A stretch of 64,000 nucleotides of DNA, taken from positions 117,374,847 to 117,438,846 of the forward strand of contig NC_081406.1 in NCBI RefSeq assembly GCF_030272615.1. Reading direction: 5' to 3'. The notes beneath the pieces are model-generated. The model worked only from the letters and a program-made list of their open reading frames with translations, was not told the DNA's origin and did no database searches. Of this stretch, positions 10,874 to 23,897 are shown in pieces. The position numbers were made by a program, and so were the translations under genes. The DNA is from Cryptomeria japonica (lineage: Eukaryota; Streptophyta; Pinopsida; Cupressales; Cupressaceae). Position 1 is the stretch's first letter. Each line of letters opens with the position of its first letter.

Positions 10874-12479
10874 AGCCTTTCATATTCTCCTTGACCTAGT
10901 TGATAATGGCACAGGTTAGAGTTTTTATTGAGTCTTGTGGTCTTTGAAAATTCGATTGTCCTCTATGCCTTCATTAGTGGGGATATTATTTTTATTGTTG
11001 ATAATCACTACAACTAGATGTGCCTTCTTTACTAGAATTTTCTTGTTTCAAGGGAATATACCAACACTTATCAATGTGATGCATATATTTTGTGTATCTA
11101 TATGACACCATCAATTCACCTTTTAATGATTTTTGTATTGTTTTTATTATATTTGTGGTGGTCACTTTCAAAAATTCTAACCATGCTACTGCTTTGAGAT
11201 CAATGCTTTTTACTCCAGATCATCTTGCACTAACTTGATGGCTTCTTATTGGTAGAGAAAATCCACCAATTATTTTAACAATACCTGTACTTTGTAATGT
11301 TTAATTTCATAAAAAATTTGGAACTAGGAAATAACAACACCAAGAGTGATTAGGATGAGTAGTTTGTCTACCAACTTCTCTCCAGGCACTACAAGTTTTT
11401 CTTATAGTTTTGACAGTTCATGTAAGAAATCCTATACTTTTCGGTCAGATTTCATATTGAGTGTATGAAGCTTTGAATGGATAAGAATGATCTTTGTCTA
11501 TTTATTTGTCTCATATGTGGTGGATTGTCACGAATCATTTTATTTAATATTGTGCAATTTAAAGATGTAATGTGATTTTGAAATTCAAAATAGATTAGAT
11601 CATTCATAATCTAGTATGAGGAAATATAATATGCTTTTACTCCTGCAAATGATATGAAATTCAATATTCTTTTGGGTTTGTCATTGTTGATAAAATTTTG
11701 AGTGTAAGTAATGCAGGATGAGGTGAAGGAGGTCGAAGGCGAGAACATGAATCAGGTAGAATTGCTTTTAACTGAACGACTTCGATAGAAAAGGGAATCT
11801 TTCACACACCACATTAGGATTTATAATTTGCATCTTGAAAATGTGGATGATTTTAAATGATCTTATTTGAGTGTTTGTTCAAATTGAAATGATGAAATTG
11901 GAATGAGTAGTAGATTGATTTAAATAATTATACATGTGTATTGATTGCATGATGTGAGTGGCGATTGAATTGAATTTTAGTTGCATGAGTAAAGGTAAAA
12001 TATTAAGTTTTATGGTTAAAAGAGATAAAATGTGTAGATGATTCGAAAACGAATATTGACCCTACATTTTTAGGTCCTTCTTGTTCAGATATGTATAAAT
12101 GTATGAAAATTGTACTTACGAGTTTAATTTTGTAAAATTTAATAATAGTATAGTATATATATATATGAGAAATTTATTCAATCATAGACATATATCAATA
12201 ACCAATTAGCATGAAATTTGACTTCGTCAAATTATTTTGTCTATTCATACAAAATTTGTCTAATAATAATAATTTCATCTATTTGTAAATATTGAATAAT
12301 GTATTGTATTTATGAAATTAAACTAAGTAAATAAAAATCCAATCTATATATTTGTTATCAAAGAAAAGGTTAATCCAAGAATATATTAAAAACAAAGTCT
12401 AATGTTTTATAATAAAGAAGAGTCAATTATAAATTATAAAACATACCATATATCCCTTTATAAAACATAATACTAATGT
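10874..12479. other. AT-rich intergenic DNA, no gene seen
   Basis: The first ~50 bp still belong to the upstream part of the LINE fragment. Beyond that I see no conserved protein segment, primer site, LTR end or tandem repeat on either strand. It is most likely old, unrecognisable repeat. Confidence 0.4.
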
Positions 12480-12830
12480 AGGGTGGCGGGTTGTAAAAGG
12501 AGGTTGACCGTTTAAAGAAAATGAAAGAGCCGCCTTGGTCGGTGTATAAACGAACTCCCTCCACCCACGGTAGCCGCCTTGGTCAGTGTAGACTCCGCCA
12601 CCACAGTAGCCACTTTGGTAGGTTAGTTAGTAGACTCCTCCACCCACGGTGATTGTTGTTAAAGCCTTTAAACGCAGATCAAATGTGGAGGCAAGGTTGT
12701 TAAGGTGGGCGTAGCTTAAGATACCACCACTACCACTATCAAAGCATAAACACAAACGTGTATTACAGTCTCCCTCCATCCACGGTGGTCGCTGTCAAAG
12801 CCATTACACAGCACGATGGAAACTTTAACA
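12480..12830. repeat. Diverged short repeats in a GC-richer patch
   Basis: The plus strand repeats a block of roughly 50-80 bp built on GCCGCCTTGGTC and CTCC(A/G)CCCACGGT words, about three to four times and irregularly spaced. The patch is clearly richer in G and C than its AT-rich surroundings. Such patches occur in retroelement leaders; here no LTR or primer site can be tied to it. Confidence 0.45.
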
Positions 12831-13074
12831 CTCCCACGACCCCTTGGGATGACTTAGCATGCAACATCACTTCACGGTGGATAAGAAGTCAATAGATTTC
12901 ATGCGTGGAGATTGAAGTTAGAACCAACTACTGCATGGAAAATATAGTTGCAACAACATAGTGGAACAATAAATAAAACCCAGAGGATAGCAGCAAACAT
13001 AGCCATAGATTTGAATAAATAGACGTATGCACACACTCATTTGGTCATTCTTCTCACACAAGATTAGAAGAGTG

Positions 13075-13280
13075 AATTTCTTGAAGGGAGAGTAAGAGTA
13101 ATTTGATAGAGAGTTAGAATAGATTGATAGAGAGTTAGAATAGTTGGATAGAGAAGAAGAATAGTTTGAGATAGAAGAAGAATGGTTGATAGAGAGGAAG
13201 AATAGTCGGATATTATCGTGGAGATTGAGTGATAGAGAGATAGTTGGATAGAGATAAGAATAGTTGGAAAGAAAGAGAGA
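13075..13280. repeat. Imperfect ~20-27-bp tandem repeat (GATAGAG-A-ATAG)
   Basis: The plus strand carries about eight to ten diverged units of the type TTGATAGAGAG-AAGAATAG. The 75-codon minus-strand frame across it (repeats of SILTLY-like words) is an artefact of the repeat. No function is apparent. Confidence 0.7.
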
Positions 13281-14575
13281 CTTGCGATCAAGGAGTCAAA
13301 TCATTTGACGAAGAACGACAAGGTCTAAAGCTTACAATCCACTCTAAGTTTCCAAGAGGTTAGAATCCTTTGTTTTTCATTTCATTTTTAATTGTTAAAT
13401 TTGGTACAAATTGTGTAGAAATAGAAGTTTAGATACTAAATAAGTACGTCCAAATAGGTATCAATTATTCATATCGTATTTGAAATGCTTTATAAACCAT
13501 TGTGGTATAAAAGAAAAGAATTTAAGAGAAAAGATGTTAGTATCGTATTTTGCACCAAAAATATTTAGTTTTAAATTCTATTTTTAGAATGTGTTTACAT
13601 ACTTTTGTTTACATATGACATTAATCTCATACATGTTTAACACCTTCTATTGAATGTACTTTATTTTATATGAAAGATTGATTTTAAGATTTTTGCTTAT
13701 AAAGGTTTATCATTCTTATGAAAGATTGTCTTCGAAAGATATATTAGACAAGAATTATTAGTAAGCAACAAAAATGATATCTCTATTTTTGTTTTAAAAG
13801 AAAGATTGTATTCTCAAAAGAATTTGTGTTTGAGGGAATCAAGCTAGGGTTAAGCTTGAGTTGGAAAAATTTACCTTTCAGGATGGGTGCTGAATGTGGA
13901 TGCTTTAGGGAGAATAGTTGCTTTTTCCAACTATTATTTTGCTGTGCATGGCATATACTCGGCCGAGTTATTGTTTGAATTATCCGTAGAAAAAGATGGA
14001 AATTCCTTATTTATACTCTCTACCACATCCTAGTATGATAGTGAATGCTTGTTTCTTAGAATGAACTAGGAAAAATGAAAATGCATATATTATCTAGGCA
14101 TGCACCAGATTCCCTCTTGCTTTCGAATTCTTTGGTTAAACCAATTTGTGTAGGGTCGGGTATTCTTGAATGACCAAGAATTCTGGGGAAGTGTAAGCTT
14201 CAAGGTTGGGCAGAAAAAACGCCTGATTCTTGTTCTCGTCTACATTCGAAAGATAGAAGGAAGCGACTCAGACTAAAGATCGATGGATGCATCTTCTTGT
14301 AGATTCTTAAGGCAATTGGAAGCCTAAGTAGGAAATAAGAACTTCTTTGTATTGGAGATTGTATTATTCATGTGCGTTATTATGATATATTCGATGTTTG
14401 TTTATATCTTCTATAAAATATGCTTAGAGATTGAAATTTTAAGTTTATTTAAGAATAAAGCGTAGTTTAGGGTTAGATCCTAGATTGACGTCTTTACATG
14501 GATAGAATGTCCAATCCCTCTTTGACATTATTGCATCTCGAACATGTGGTTGAACTTTGTAGAAGATGCTAAGTG
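13281..14575. other. No recognisable feature
   Basis: Mixed AT-rich sequence with no open frame worth keeping and no repeat I can delimit. Part of it may be the LTR or leader of a retroelement, given the gag start at 14768, but the orientation does not allow a firm link. Confidence 0.3.
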
Positions 14576-14579
14576 TAAT

Positions 14580-14779
14580 CAATATCAAGGATTTCACATT
14601 GGCGTTATCATACTTCCTCTACTCATTAACTTCATTTGGATGCTCAATTTCTCCATAATGATCCTAATAGCTCTTTGAATTGGAGAATCACATTTTCATC
14701 TTCCATGTTGCATAATTGGGAGCTCTTAAGAGTCGAGCTTCTGAAAGGAGCAACTTTGGTGCTAACATGCTGATACCAA
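14580..14779 (-). pseudogene. Start of a Copia gag next to a primer-site relic
   Basis: The minus strand at 14779-14769 reads TTGGTATCAGC, a plant Copia primer-site core, and runs directly into an ATG at 14768. The following codons give MLAPKLLLSEARLLRAPNY and then ATWKMKM, the N-terminal (N-Y-x-x-W-K) motif of Copia gag proteins. After about 30 codons the frame is broken. Only the first part of the gag can be followed; the rest of the element is lost or unreadable. Confidence 0.5.
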
Positions 14780-14789
14780 AAAAATAAAA

Positions 14790-16280
14790 TATTTGTTCCA
14801 CAATAATATGTTTATTGTACTAATTTGATTGACATACACATATTTTCACAAATGAAGCGAAGATTGTAGATGATCTTGGTATGCTCAAGCAATGAGATGT
14901 GGAAACTTGTGTGGGTGTTTTACCTAATGTTCATCATTTACATGATAGAGTTCCTTGATCTTGGCATAGATCTTCTTTGCTTGGCAATACACATTAAAGA
15001 AGTACTTTAGTATCCCTTGCCAAAGTATCTTGTCTAGTTATAGTTTTTAAATATTTTGGAGAGTATCTAGTAGAGAAAAATAAAAGTAGGTGTCATATAG
15101 GGAATTGTCTTGATCTCTTAGTTATTTCTCATCTTCATGATTTCTTGCAACGCTAATAGCATCAACTTGCACAATCAACATCTTGAGGAATGCACAAGAT
15201 TAAATTCATTAGCATTTTTTCCAACAATCTTCTGGCTACTCTGATCAAGTGGTGATGGACAAGAATTTTAAACACTTCTTTTTGTATTTTCATGTATGCC
15301 AAAAGTAGAGACTCCTTCCCATGTGACACACACATGCAAAAAATCTCCCTACCTCTGATTTATTTTATTTCCTTTCTCTTTGCATTCCAAATGGAGCACC
15401 TCCTCTATTGCCTACTACACTATCTATTTCTTCATTTCCCTTCAAACAATTTCCACACTCAGATGCCTAGGGAAATTATGTCTCTATACTATAATGAGAA
15501 GGTAAATATTTGATAATATTATTTCATGAATAAAAATATAATTTATACAAAGGAGAAATATAGTTATCTCAACTATAACTACACACAACATATATAACCG
15601 TTGTCTAATTGATTGAGTATCAACAATGTAATTCTATGCTAACACACTTTTCCAATCATAAAATGGATTGCATTATGTGATCAGAAGTATGTTTAAATTA
15701 TAACATTTAGGAAATGTCATGACTTTTCTTTTCTAGTCATAAAAAATATGGTTTATTATAGAAATTTAAGTCATATGCATCTAAAGTAGATGCCTCTCCT
15801 CCATGTAAACATGAAAATGATCAAAAAGAATAACTTAGGCACTATTAATACCCAGTTCATAAATCTATGTAAAGATAGTCATGTCAAGACATGCCCAAAG
15901 TCCTATTTTGATGTCTCACAAGTTCAAACATCAAGCAAGAATCACTTGATACATGGTTTTGCGATAAGTTTTCTATAGCTTAGATTTGTTCAAATTGATA
16001 ACTAACTTAGTTTTATTGTATCTATTTGTTGTTTGTATCCCATTGGGATGATGTCAATAGAGGCGATACATATGGTTTAAAAGAATTCCCACCTATACAC
16101 ACAATGACGAAAAATAATATAGAAAGATGGACAAACACCAAAACATTAATAACACAAAAGGTGAAGAACATCATAGTTGAGAAGTTTAGAGTAGTTAATC
16201 ACTTAAAAATAAACACAAATATTGAAATAAGACATTTGCAAGATTTTCAATCTAGAGAAAAAGCAACATATTAAGGAAAG
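14790..16280. other. No supported gene; possible LTR remains
   Basis: Several open frames of 62-82 codons exist (for example 15292-15513 and 16026-16274, plus strand), but none has a motif, signal or domain I recognise and their codon content looks random. The segment just right of 14780 should be the LTR of the gag relic, yet no TG...CA boundary is convincing. Confidence 0.3.
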
Positions 16281-16283
16281 AGG

Positions 16284-17430
16284 CCATGTTCCAATAACCG
16301 TCCACTCATTGCTCACCCAACACTCCAATTACTAATATTAAAGAAACCACAAAAATGATTATTAAAGGCCCATTAAGATATTTCACATATACCAGTAGCT
16401 GCCCACTTGTAGCCCCATTAGTTAAAATTTGTGCATAAGTATTGGTACCCGTAGCACATGATTATTGGGGCATTTGTATATAAGTACTAGTAGAATCAAT
16501 TATTAGAGGAAACTGTATTGGTTCTTAGTAGAATATGTATTGGATTAGTTGTGAAATTTTTTGAGGTGTGTAGTACACGGTTATTAGGGCGTTTTTAAGT
16601 AGGTATCAAAAAATACCTTTAAATGACCACTTTTTGACCTTTTGTGTACATAACAAATCATCCGACATTCTTTGTAATTACCCCAGAGCTAGAGAAATAG
16701 TTATAAGTACTTAAGTCACTTGTGAAGGCAACTGGAAAAAAATATTGAAATCCGAGTATACCATTTAAAATATGTGGGTGTGTGAAGTTAGCTATAACTA
16801 TTGATACCCTTCCCCTAAGTATCTTTTAACCAAAAGAAGTTTCCAAAGCTACAAAATGTTTGCCCCAATGGAATGAGATATTACTTAGGGGAAGAGCACC
16901 ATTACCATCCATGTTCCAATAACCATTCACTCATTGCATACCCAACCCCCCAATTACTAACTTTAAAGAAACCCAAAAATAAAAAGCTAAAATCCCATTA
17001 ATAAATTTCACATGTACTAATAGCTGCCAATTTTTTAGCATTTTTGGATCATAATTGACCTATTTGTGCACCTTAATTGGTACCCATACTGCATAACTAC
17101 TGGGGCATTTGTGCATAAGTATTGGCAATTTTAAGTGCATAATTATTGGAGCATCTTTAAAATGTGTACTTTTTTTACCCTTGCATGGATAAGGGATGCC
17201 ACCTCATACATGGTTACTATGTAAAAGCCAAAACAATAGCTATAAGCAATTAAAGTCATATGTAATGACAAAAAAAAAACATCGTCAAAATCCAATATAC
17301 CATTTAAAATTTGGGAGTGTGTAAAATTAGCTATAACATATATTGATACACTTCTCCTACAAACATAATTAATAAAACAAATGCCAATAAAGATAACTGA
17401 AGCATGACTATACTCCAACCACCGTAACTT
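16284..17430. repeat. Diverged tandem duplication, unit about 627 bp
   Basis: The block beginning CATGTTCCAATAACC at about 16286 recurs at about 16913. The two halves then stay parallel: CACTCATTGC, CCAATTACTAA, TAAAGAAACC, ATTTCACAT, TAGCTGCC, TTGGTACCC, GGGGCATTTGT and TTAGCTATAAC appear in the same order in both. Substitutions and small indels are many, so it is old. No coding capacity is evident; the 97-codon minus-strand frame at 17143-17436 does not span the unit and looks fortuitous. Confidence 0.7.
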
Positions 17431-17763
17431 TAACACATTAATTATGTATATAGTAAGCGGTGATTAAGGACAGTGACCGGGAAAGTATGACTATCAGCAA
17501 CAACACATGCATTGATGCAAAAATATTATAAGAGGAAAAAACATAGTCCATCCAAATTCCGAATGCTGGAGTGCATTTATATTGAATCTGAGTCTAATCA
17601 AAACATAAATGAAGGTAACTTCAATATCATATCTAACGGACTAAAATTGTTTTTATATGTGAGACAAGTTTGATGGTGCATCGTGGACTAACAAGTCTAC
17701 TTAAAAGAAAGCCTAAGCTAATTATACACTGTGAGATAATTTTGAATGCTTGAGCAGTAATTA

Positions 17764-17957
17764 GCTACTAGCTTACATATATTTGATTTTAATCAAATAT
17801 ATATATATATATATATATATAATACGCCGAGAGATATCCTTCTCGGGGCACCTATTAGAGTTCGAGGTACATGATAAAAATAGGCGCCTCGAGAAGGATA
17901 TCTCTCGGCATATTGTATATATATTTGATTAAAATCAAATATATGTAAGCTAGTAGC
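17764..17957. mobile_element. 194-bp fold-back (inverted-repeat) element
   Basis: The first ~90 bp and last ~80 bp are inverted complements: GCTACTAGCTTACATATATT at the left is mirrored at the right end, and a GC-rich inner arm GCCGAGAGATATCCTTCTCG is also mirrored. A loop of about 20-25 bp separates the arms. The AT-rich outer arm is itself nearly palindromic. This is a MITE-like or fold-back structure. No clean target duplication was found, so the class is open; as RNA it would form a long hairpin. Confidence 0.75.
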
Positions 17958-18059
17958 AGTCGTGGCGCAACATGGGAAACAATTAAAAATTGAAAATAGA
18001 AGTATTTAATATTATATTATTAATGTTTGTTGCAATAATATGTAATATTATTGTTGCAA

Positions 18060-20161
18060 TTATTATTATTATTTTCTATTTGTTTGGGTTAGGGTTTAGT
18101 GTTAAGGTTAAGTTTATGGTTAGGGTTATAATTATGTTTAGGGTTTACATCAAAGTTAGGGCTAGAATTAGGGTTATAGTTCAATTACATTAAGGTTGGG
18201 GTTAAATTAGTATAAAAGTTCAATTAGGATTAGGGTTTGGGATAGATTAAGGTTAGGAATAGATTAGGATTAAATTTCAATCTAGGTTAGGGTTAAGGTT
18301 ATAGTTAAATAGAGTTAGGGTTCAAATATGATTAGGGTTTGATTATGGTAAGGGCTATATTAAGATTAGAGTTCAATTATGATTAGAGTTTAATTATGTT
18401 TAGCATTAAGTTTACACTAGGATTTAGCTATGGTTAGATTAGGTTTGAAGTTGTAGTTAGGGCTTAATTGTAGGGTTATATTTAAATTTATGGTTAGGTT
18501 ATGGTTAGGTTTTAATTATGGTTAGATTAAGGTTGACGTTTAGGATTAGGTTATGGATTAGGGTTCAATTAGGTCTAGATTAGGGATATTGTCAAGGTTA
18601 GAGTGTCATTGTGGTAAGGTTTTAATTATAGTTCGGGTTTTTATAAGAGTTCAATTAGGGTTAAAATTAGCTTTATGATTCAATTACATTAGAGTTACAA
18701 TTAAATTAGGATTAAATTTTAATTAGGGTTAGGGTTGGGCTAGAATTCTCTTAGGATTAGGGATTCAATAAGTGTTAGGGTTTGAATTAGGTTAGCGTTT
18801 AATTAGGGTTAGATTAAGGTTGAAGTTTTAGGTAGGGTTTAATTCTATAGTTAGAGTTATGCTTAGGGTTAGGTAATGGTTAGAATTCAATTCCAGGGTT
18901 ATATTTAAGTTTAGGGTTAAGTTATGGTTTAAAGGGTTATGCTTTGGGTTAGGCATTAGTGTAAGGATTAGGATTATGGTTTGGGTTTACATTATGTTTA
19001 GGGTTTGGGTTACGAACAAGTTTAGGGTTAGGATTATGGTTAGGTTAGGGTTTAGTTTTACAACATAAGGGTTATTAGGGTTTAAATAATGGTTATGTTT
19101 ACGTTAGGGTTAGGGTTATGGTTAGGGTTAGGGTTAGGGTTAGGGTGTAGGGTTAGCGTTAGGATTACAGTTAGGGATACAGTCGACGTCATTGTTAAGG
19201 TTAGGAAATTAGGATTAGGGTTAGAGATAAGTTTTGAGTTATGATTAGGGTTAGGGTTAGCTATTAGGGTTAGGACTAAGGATTATTATTAGGGTTATAG
19301 TTTAGGGTTATGGTTAAGTAAGAGTTAGGTTTAGGGTTAAGAGTCAAGGTTATAGTTAATTAGAGTTAGGGTTCAATTATGCTTAGAGTTTGATTATGCT
19401 AAGGGCTTAATTAGGATCAAGGCTTGGGTTAGATTAGGTTTAGGACTGAATAAGGATTAGTGTCTAATGATGATTAAAATTCAATTAGGGTTAGGGTTAA
19501 GTAGGACTAGAGTTCAATTAGGGTTAGAGTTAAATCTAGGGATACAATTCAATTATTACTTTAGATTATAGTTTAACTTGTAATTAGGGCTTAATTATAA
19601 GGTTCTAACTAAGGTTAGGGTTCAATTAGGTCAAAATTAGGGATATTGTCAAGGATAGGGTTTGATTATGATATGTGGTTGATCATAGTTATGATTAATA
19701 TAATTAGATTTTAATTAGGGTTAGAATTCAATTCGGATTTGGGTTCAACTATGGTAACTTTTAATTATAGGGTTAGAATTAAGTTTAGGGTTCAATTAGG
19801 GTCCAATTTTGGTTAGGATAAGGCATGGTGAAGATGAGGGTTAGTATTGAATTAGGATAAGAATTCAATAAGGGTTAGGGCTCATATTAGGGTTAGATTA
19901 AGGTTGAAGTAGTAGGTAGGGTTTATTTCTATGGTTAGAGCTAACTTTAGGGTTAGGTTAGGGTTATCATTCAATTAGAGCGATTAGAATTAAGGGTTAA
20001 GGTTATAGTTAATTAAAGTTAGTGTTCAAATATGATTAGGGTTTGATTATGGTAAGGGTTAGATTAAGATTAGAGTTCAATTATGATTAGAGTTTAATTA
20101 GGGTTAGGATTAAGTTTAGGCTAGGATTTAGTTATGATTAGATTAGAGTTAAATTTGTAGT
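18060..20161. repeat. Degenerate telomere-like (TTAGGG) satellite, left part
   Basis: The plus strand is dominated by TTAGGGTT words mixed with GGTTCAATTAGG and TTATGGTTAGG variants. The cleanest stretch is near 19090-19150, with several consecutive TTAGGG hexamers. A higher-order period is visible: the block at 18321 (TTCAAATATGATTAGGGTTT) recurs at 20025, 1704 bp later. The block after the retroelement at 26502 continues the second unit exactly where the first unit reads at about 18435. It is an interstitial satellite, not a chromosome end: it is degenerate and flanked by ordinary repeats. Confidence 0.85.
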
Positions 20162-20531
20162 TATAGGAGTTGAGAAATACAACCCCATAGTAGCCTGAAG
20201 ATCTTCTGCAAGCCGAATAACTTGTTACAAGGAGAAGCAATGAAGCAAAATCTGAAGAACAAGAAAAAACATAGGAAAAAAATTCTCCAAAAGAGAGCTC
20301 CAATTCACCAAAAATGTATTGTGAAAAGATCATACAATGAAAAGAAAAAGTAACCTCTAATAGGTCAAGAAACCCTAAAAAGGGAAAACCCTAGGCTTGC
20401 ACATAATAATTAATTAAAATAATTAATTATATGCACCTAATGTTAGCTTAAGTGTAAAAAGATAATTGAAAACTTAAAGAATTAAATAAATAATGTTTAA
20501 TTAATCAAGTAAAGACCTAATTACTCTAACA
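20162..20531 (-). repeat. 3' LTR of the Copia element
   Basis: This 370-bp copy is downstream of the pol genes on the minus strand and directly follows the polypurine tract. It includes an AATTAATTATAT-type AT core and a CCCTAGG word that could hold promoter and polyadenylation signals, but these were not resolved. It matches the LTR at 26132-26501 along its full length. Confidence 0.95.
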
Positions 20532-20742
20532 CCCCCCCTTAAGCTAGACTTAGGGAGAAGCTAAAACCTATAACAACTACTGAAAGCATGAAAGATGGGT
20601 CCCGGTAACAAGGCCTGATCAGGTACCCAAATACAATGAAATCTCTATGAAACGGAGACAAAGGAGAAAACCCAGTGGGAAAAAACTCCTCTCCAAAAAG
20701 AGATAAAAGAACATGCTAAAAGAAGAAGAAGGAAGGAAGGCC

Positions 20743-23700
20743 TCATAAAGACCCCCCAAGGACAACTTCCTTCACCCCAAGCATAGAGCGCAACTGAAGA
20801 TAGCGCGGCGATGCAAAAGGTTTCATGAAGATGTCTGCAACCTACTCAGAAGTGGGAATGTACTCCAGAATGAGAACACCATCCTGAATCAACTGAAGGA
20901 TGAAATGCATGTGAAGCTCAATGTGCTTCGTCCGCTGAAGCTCTACCGGGTTGCGGGAGATATGAATAGCACTCTGATTGTCACACCAAAGAATAGTGGG
21001 ACTATTTGGAGGAAAACCAAACTCAGTCATCAACTGTCGAAGCCATAAGATCTCCTGACTAGCGAGCACAGCAGAGCGGTACTCAGCCTCTGTAGATGAT
21101 AATGCATGAATAGTCTGCTTCTTGCAAGACCATGTGATAGGACCAGAGCCAAGACAGAAAATAAAGCTGGAAGTAGACTTTCGATCAATGACATCACCAG
21201 CCCAATCTGAGTCAGTGTAGCCAACAATGTGAGGTTCCCCTAATGTATAATGAATGCCATGAGAACTAGTGCCCTGAATGTACCTCAAAATATGTTTGGC
21301 AGCTTGCCAATGACTCTCATGAGGATCATGGGAGAATCGAGAGACAAGACCAACAACAAAGGAAATATCAGGATGGGTGTGAGTCAAGTACAACAAACTG
21401 CCAACCAACTGCCTATAAAGTGTAGAATCAACTGAAGGAGTGGGATAAGCTGTGGTCAAAACAACCCCTGACTGAAATGGTGTGGGAGTAGGCTTGCAAT
21501 CAAGCATGCTGAAGCACTGAAGCATGTCAAGAGCATGCTTCTGCTGGTAGAGAGAGATCCCATCAGAAGACTGAATCACCTGAAGACCAAGGAAATAGTG
21601 CAACAGACCGAGATCTGTCATCTCAAACTAATCCATCAAGGCACGCTGAATATGCTGAATCATAGAGGATGAGCTACCCGTGATGAGAAGATCATCAACA
21701 TATAGCACAAGAATCAAAATGTCACCCTCAAGAAGCTGAATGTAGACAGTGTGATCAGAATGACTGCGGGAGAACCCAATGGAGAGCAACAAAGAGTCCA
21801 TCTTCTCATACCAAGCCCGAGGGGCCTGTTTGAGACCATACAATGAACGCCAAAGTCTACAAACCAAAGAACTATCCTGCACAAATCCCTGAGGTTGTTC
21901 CATGTAGATTTCCTCCTGTAGATCCCTGTGCAAGAAGGCACTCTTCACATCCATCTGAAAAATAGGCCAACACCGAGAAGCTGCAAGAGAGTACAAAGCG
22001 AATGGAATTCATCTTGGTTACAGGGGCAAATGTCGCGGAGTAATCAATACCCTCAACCTGTGAAAAACCCTTCACAACAAGATGTGCCTTGTACTTATCA
22101 ATGGAACCATCAGCAGCATATTTAGTGCGATACAACCAGCGACACCTAACCATCTTTCTGCCCTTAGGAAGAGGACAGAGATCGCATGTATGATTCCTCA
22201 TCAAAGAAGAATACTCCTCCTCCATAGCACAATCCCACTCAGGGTGACCTGTCGCCTCTGAAAACTTCTGAGGATCATCTGAAATAGCATGACTCAAAAG
22301 ACTAGAACCCACTGTGTTAGAACGAGTGCGATGAGTATGTGAAGGGTCACCAGCTAGAGGACCTGCCGCTGCAATAGTAAGGCGATCCCACTTGGGCATC
22401 TAAGGTGGAGCAGGTGGAGGTGGGGATGGTGGATCATCAGCACCATCATCAGAATCATCCTCAAAAAGATCCTGAAGTGATGCAGTGGCCGGAGTAGGCA
22501 GAGGAGTAGACACTGGAGTCGGGGTATCCACTGTGGGAAGACGCTCATCAAACTGAACATCCCATCTAAACAGGACCTCTCTGGAATCAGGATCAAACAA
22601 CCTATATGCCTTAACATCCTCACAGTAGCCAACAAAAATGAGTGGTCGGCTCTTCTACTCCATGGCTTTCCTCTGAGCATCAGGAATAAAGGCCCATGCC
22701 TCACTACCAAATACCTGAAAAAAGGAAACATCAGGCTTGTCATGAGACCAAGCCTCCTCAGGAGTCATATATCGAATAGCCTTGAGAGGCATCTGATTCT
22801 GAATATAGTTGGCACAATTGATTGCCTCAGCCCAAAAAGACGAATCCATGGACTTGGACTGAATCATACAATTCACCATCTCCTGTAAAGTTCTGTTCTT
22901 GCATTCAGTGACACCATTCTACTGAGGGGTGTAGGGAATAGTAAACTGATGCTGCAAACCATGCTCAGTACAAAAATATCTGAAAGCCTGATTCACATAC
23001 TCCCCCCCATTATCTGTACGTATCTACCGAATAGAATAGCCAGACTGCTTCTCGATAAATGTCTTGAAGATTCGAAATGAATTAAAGACATCAGACTTGT
23101 ACTTAAGAAAGTACACCCATGTGCATCTAGAGAAGTCATCAATAAATGTGAGTACATACTTGGCCCCTAAAAAAGAAGGAGTGGGAAATGACATGAGATC
23201 ACTGTGAATCAACTCCAAGGGTGCCAAAGCACAAGAGGCTCTCCCCTTTGGAAAGGGATCTCTATGATGCTTGCCAAGAACACAACCATGACAAACACCA
23301 TCAGTGTAGGAAATCTGTGGGAACCCAAGTACAAGTTCTTGTGTACTCATCTGTTGAAGATATCTGTAATTGACATGGCCCAATCGCTCATGCCAAAGCT
23401 TACTCACAGAATCTGCATGTGCTATGAGAGATGAGCCTGTACTCGAAGAGGGCTCAAATTCGTCAAATCTGTAGAGATGAGATGCAGAATCCACACTACC
23501 AGAAGCCACAACCAAATCAGGGCCATGGAGGTCCCAAATAACCACATCATGTGGTGAGAACTCAACTGTCTTACTAGAGCTAGAGTGGCAAATCTGATAA
23601 ATGGATAGGAGGTTCATCGAGATGTCAGGGACAACCAGAACATCTTGTAGAGTACCCCCATCCAAAGAGACAGAACCTAAACCCAAGACGGAAAGCTGAA

Positions 23701-23897
23701 TTGAGTCACCCAATGCAATCTGTGAAATACCACAAGAGGCAAGAGAAGTAACCAACTGCTGAGTGTGTGTCATATGGTGAGAAGCACTAGAATTTAGAAT
23801 CCAAGTAGACCCAGAGGTTGAAGCTCTAGCAGTGAGAGCATGACCTTTCCCTATGGAAGGAGAAGACGCCTGAGGTGAGGAAATGTGATGCTACTGC
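20743..23897 (-). pseudogene. Copia pol: protease, integrase, reverse transcriptase, RNase H
   Basis: Order on the minus strand: a protease relic at about 23790 (WILNSSASHHM; the catalytic D is N). GAG-pre-integrase and the integrase HHCC zinc finger follow (HERLGHVNY, CHGCVLGK, about 23370-23260). The integrase core has IHSDLMSF, RTDNGGEY and PQ*NGVTE. Reverse transcriptase (WLYRTKYAADGSIDKYKAHL, MDVKSAFLHRDL, YVDDLLITG) spans about 22240-21640. RNase H (YTDSDWAGD, CDNQSAIHISRNP) ends the protein. A frameshift lies near 21992. Six TAG stops sit at family glutamine positions (23024, 22919, 22655, 22400, 21628, 20842). The last frame ends at 20743. Confidence 0.92.

Noticed and set aside
13064-13291. 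75-codon minus-strand Leu/Ser/Ile frame as a membrane peptide
   Set aside because: It is the translation of a short tandem repeat.
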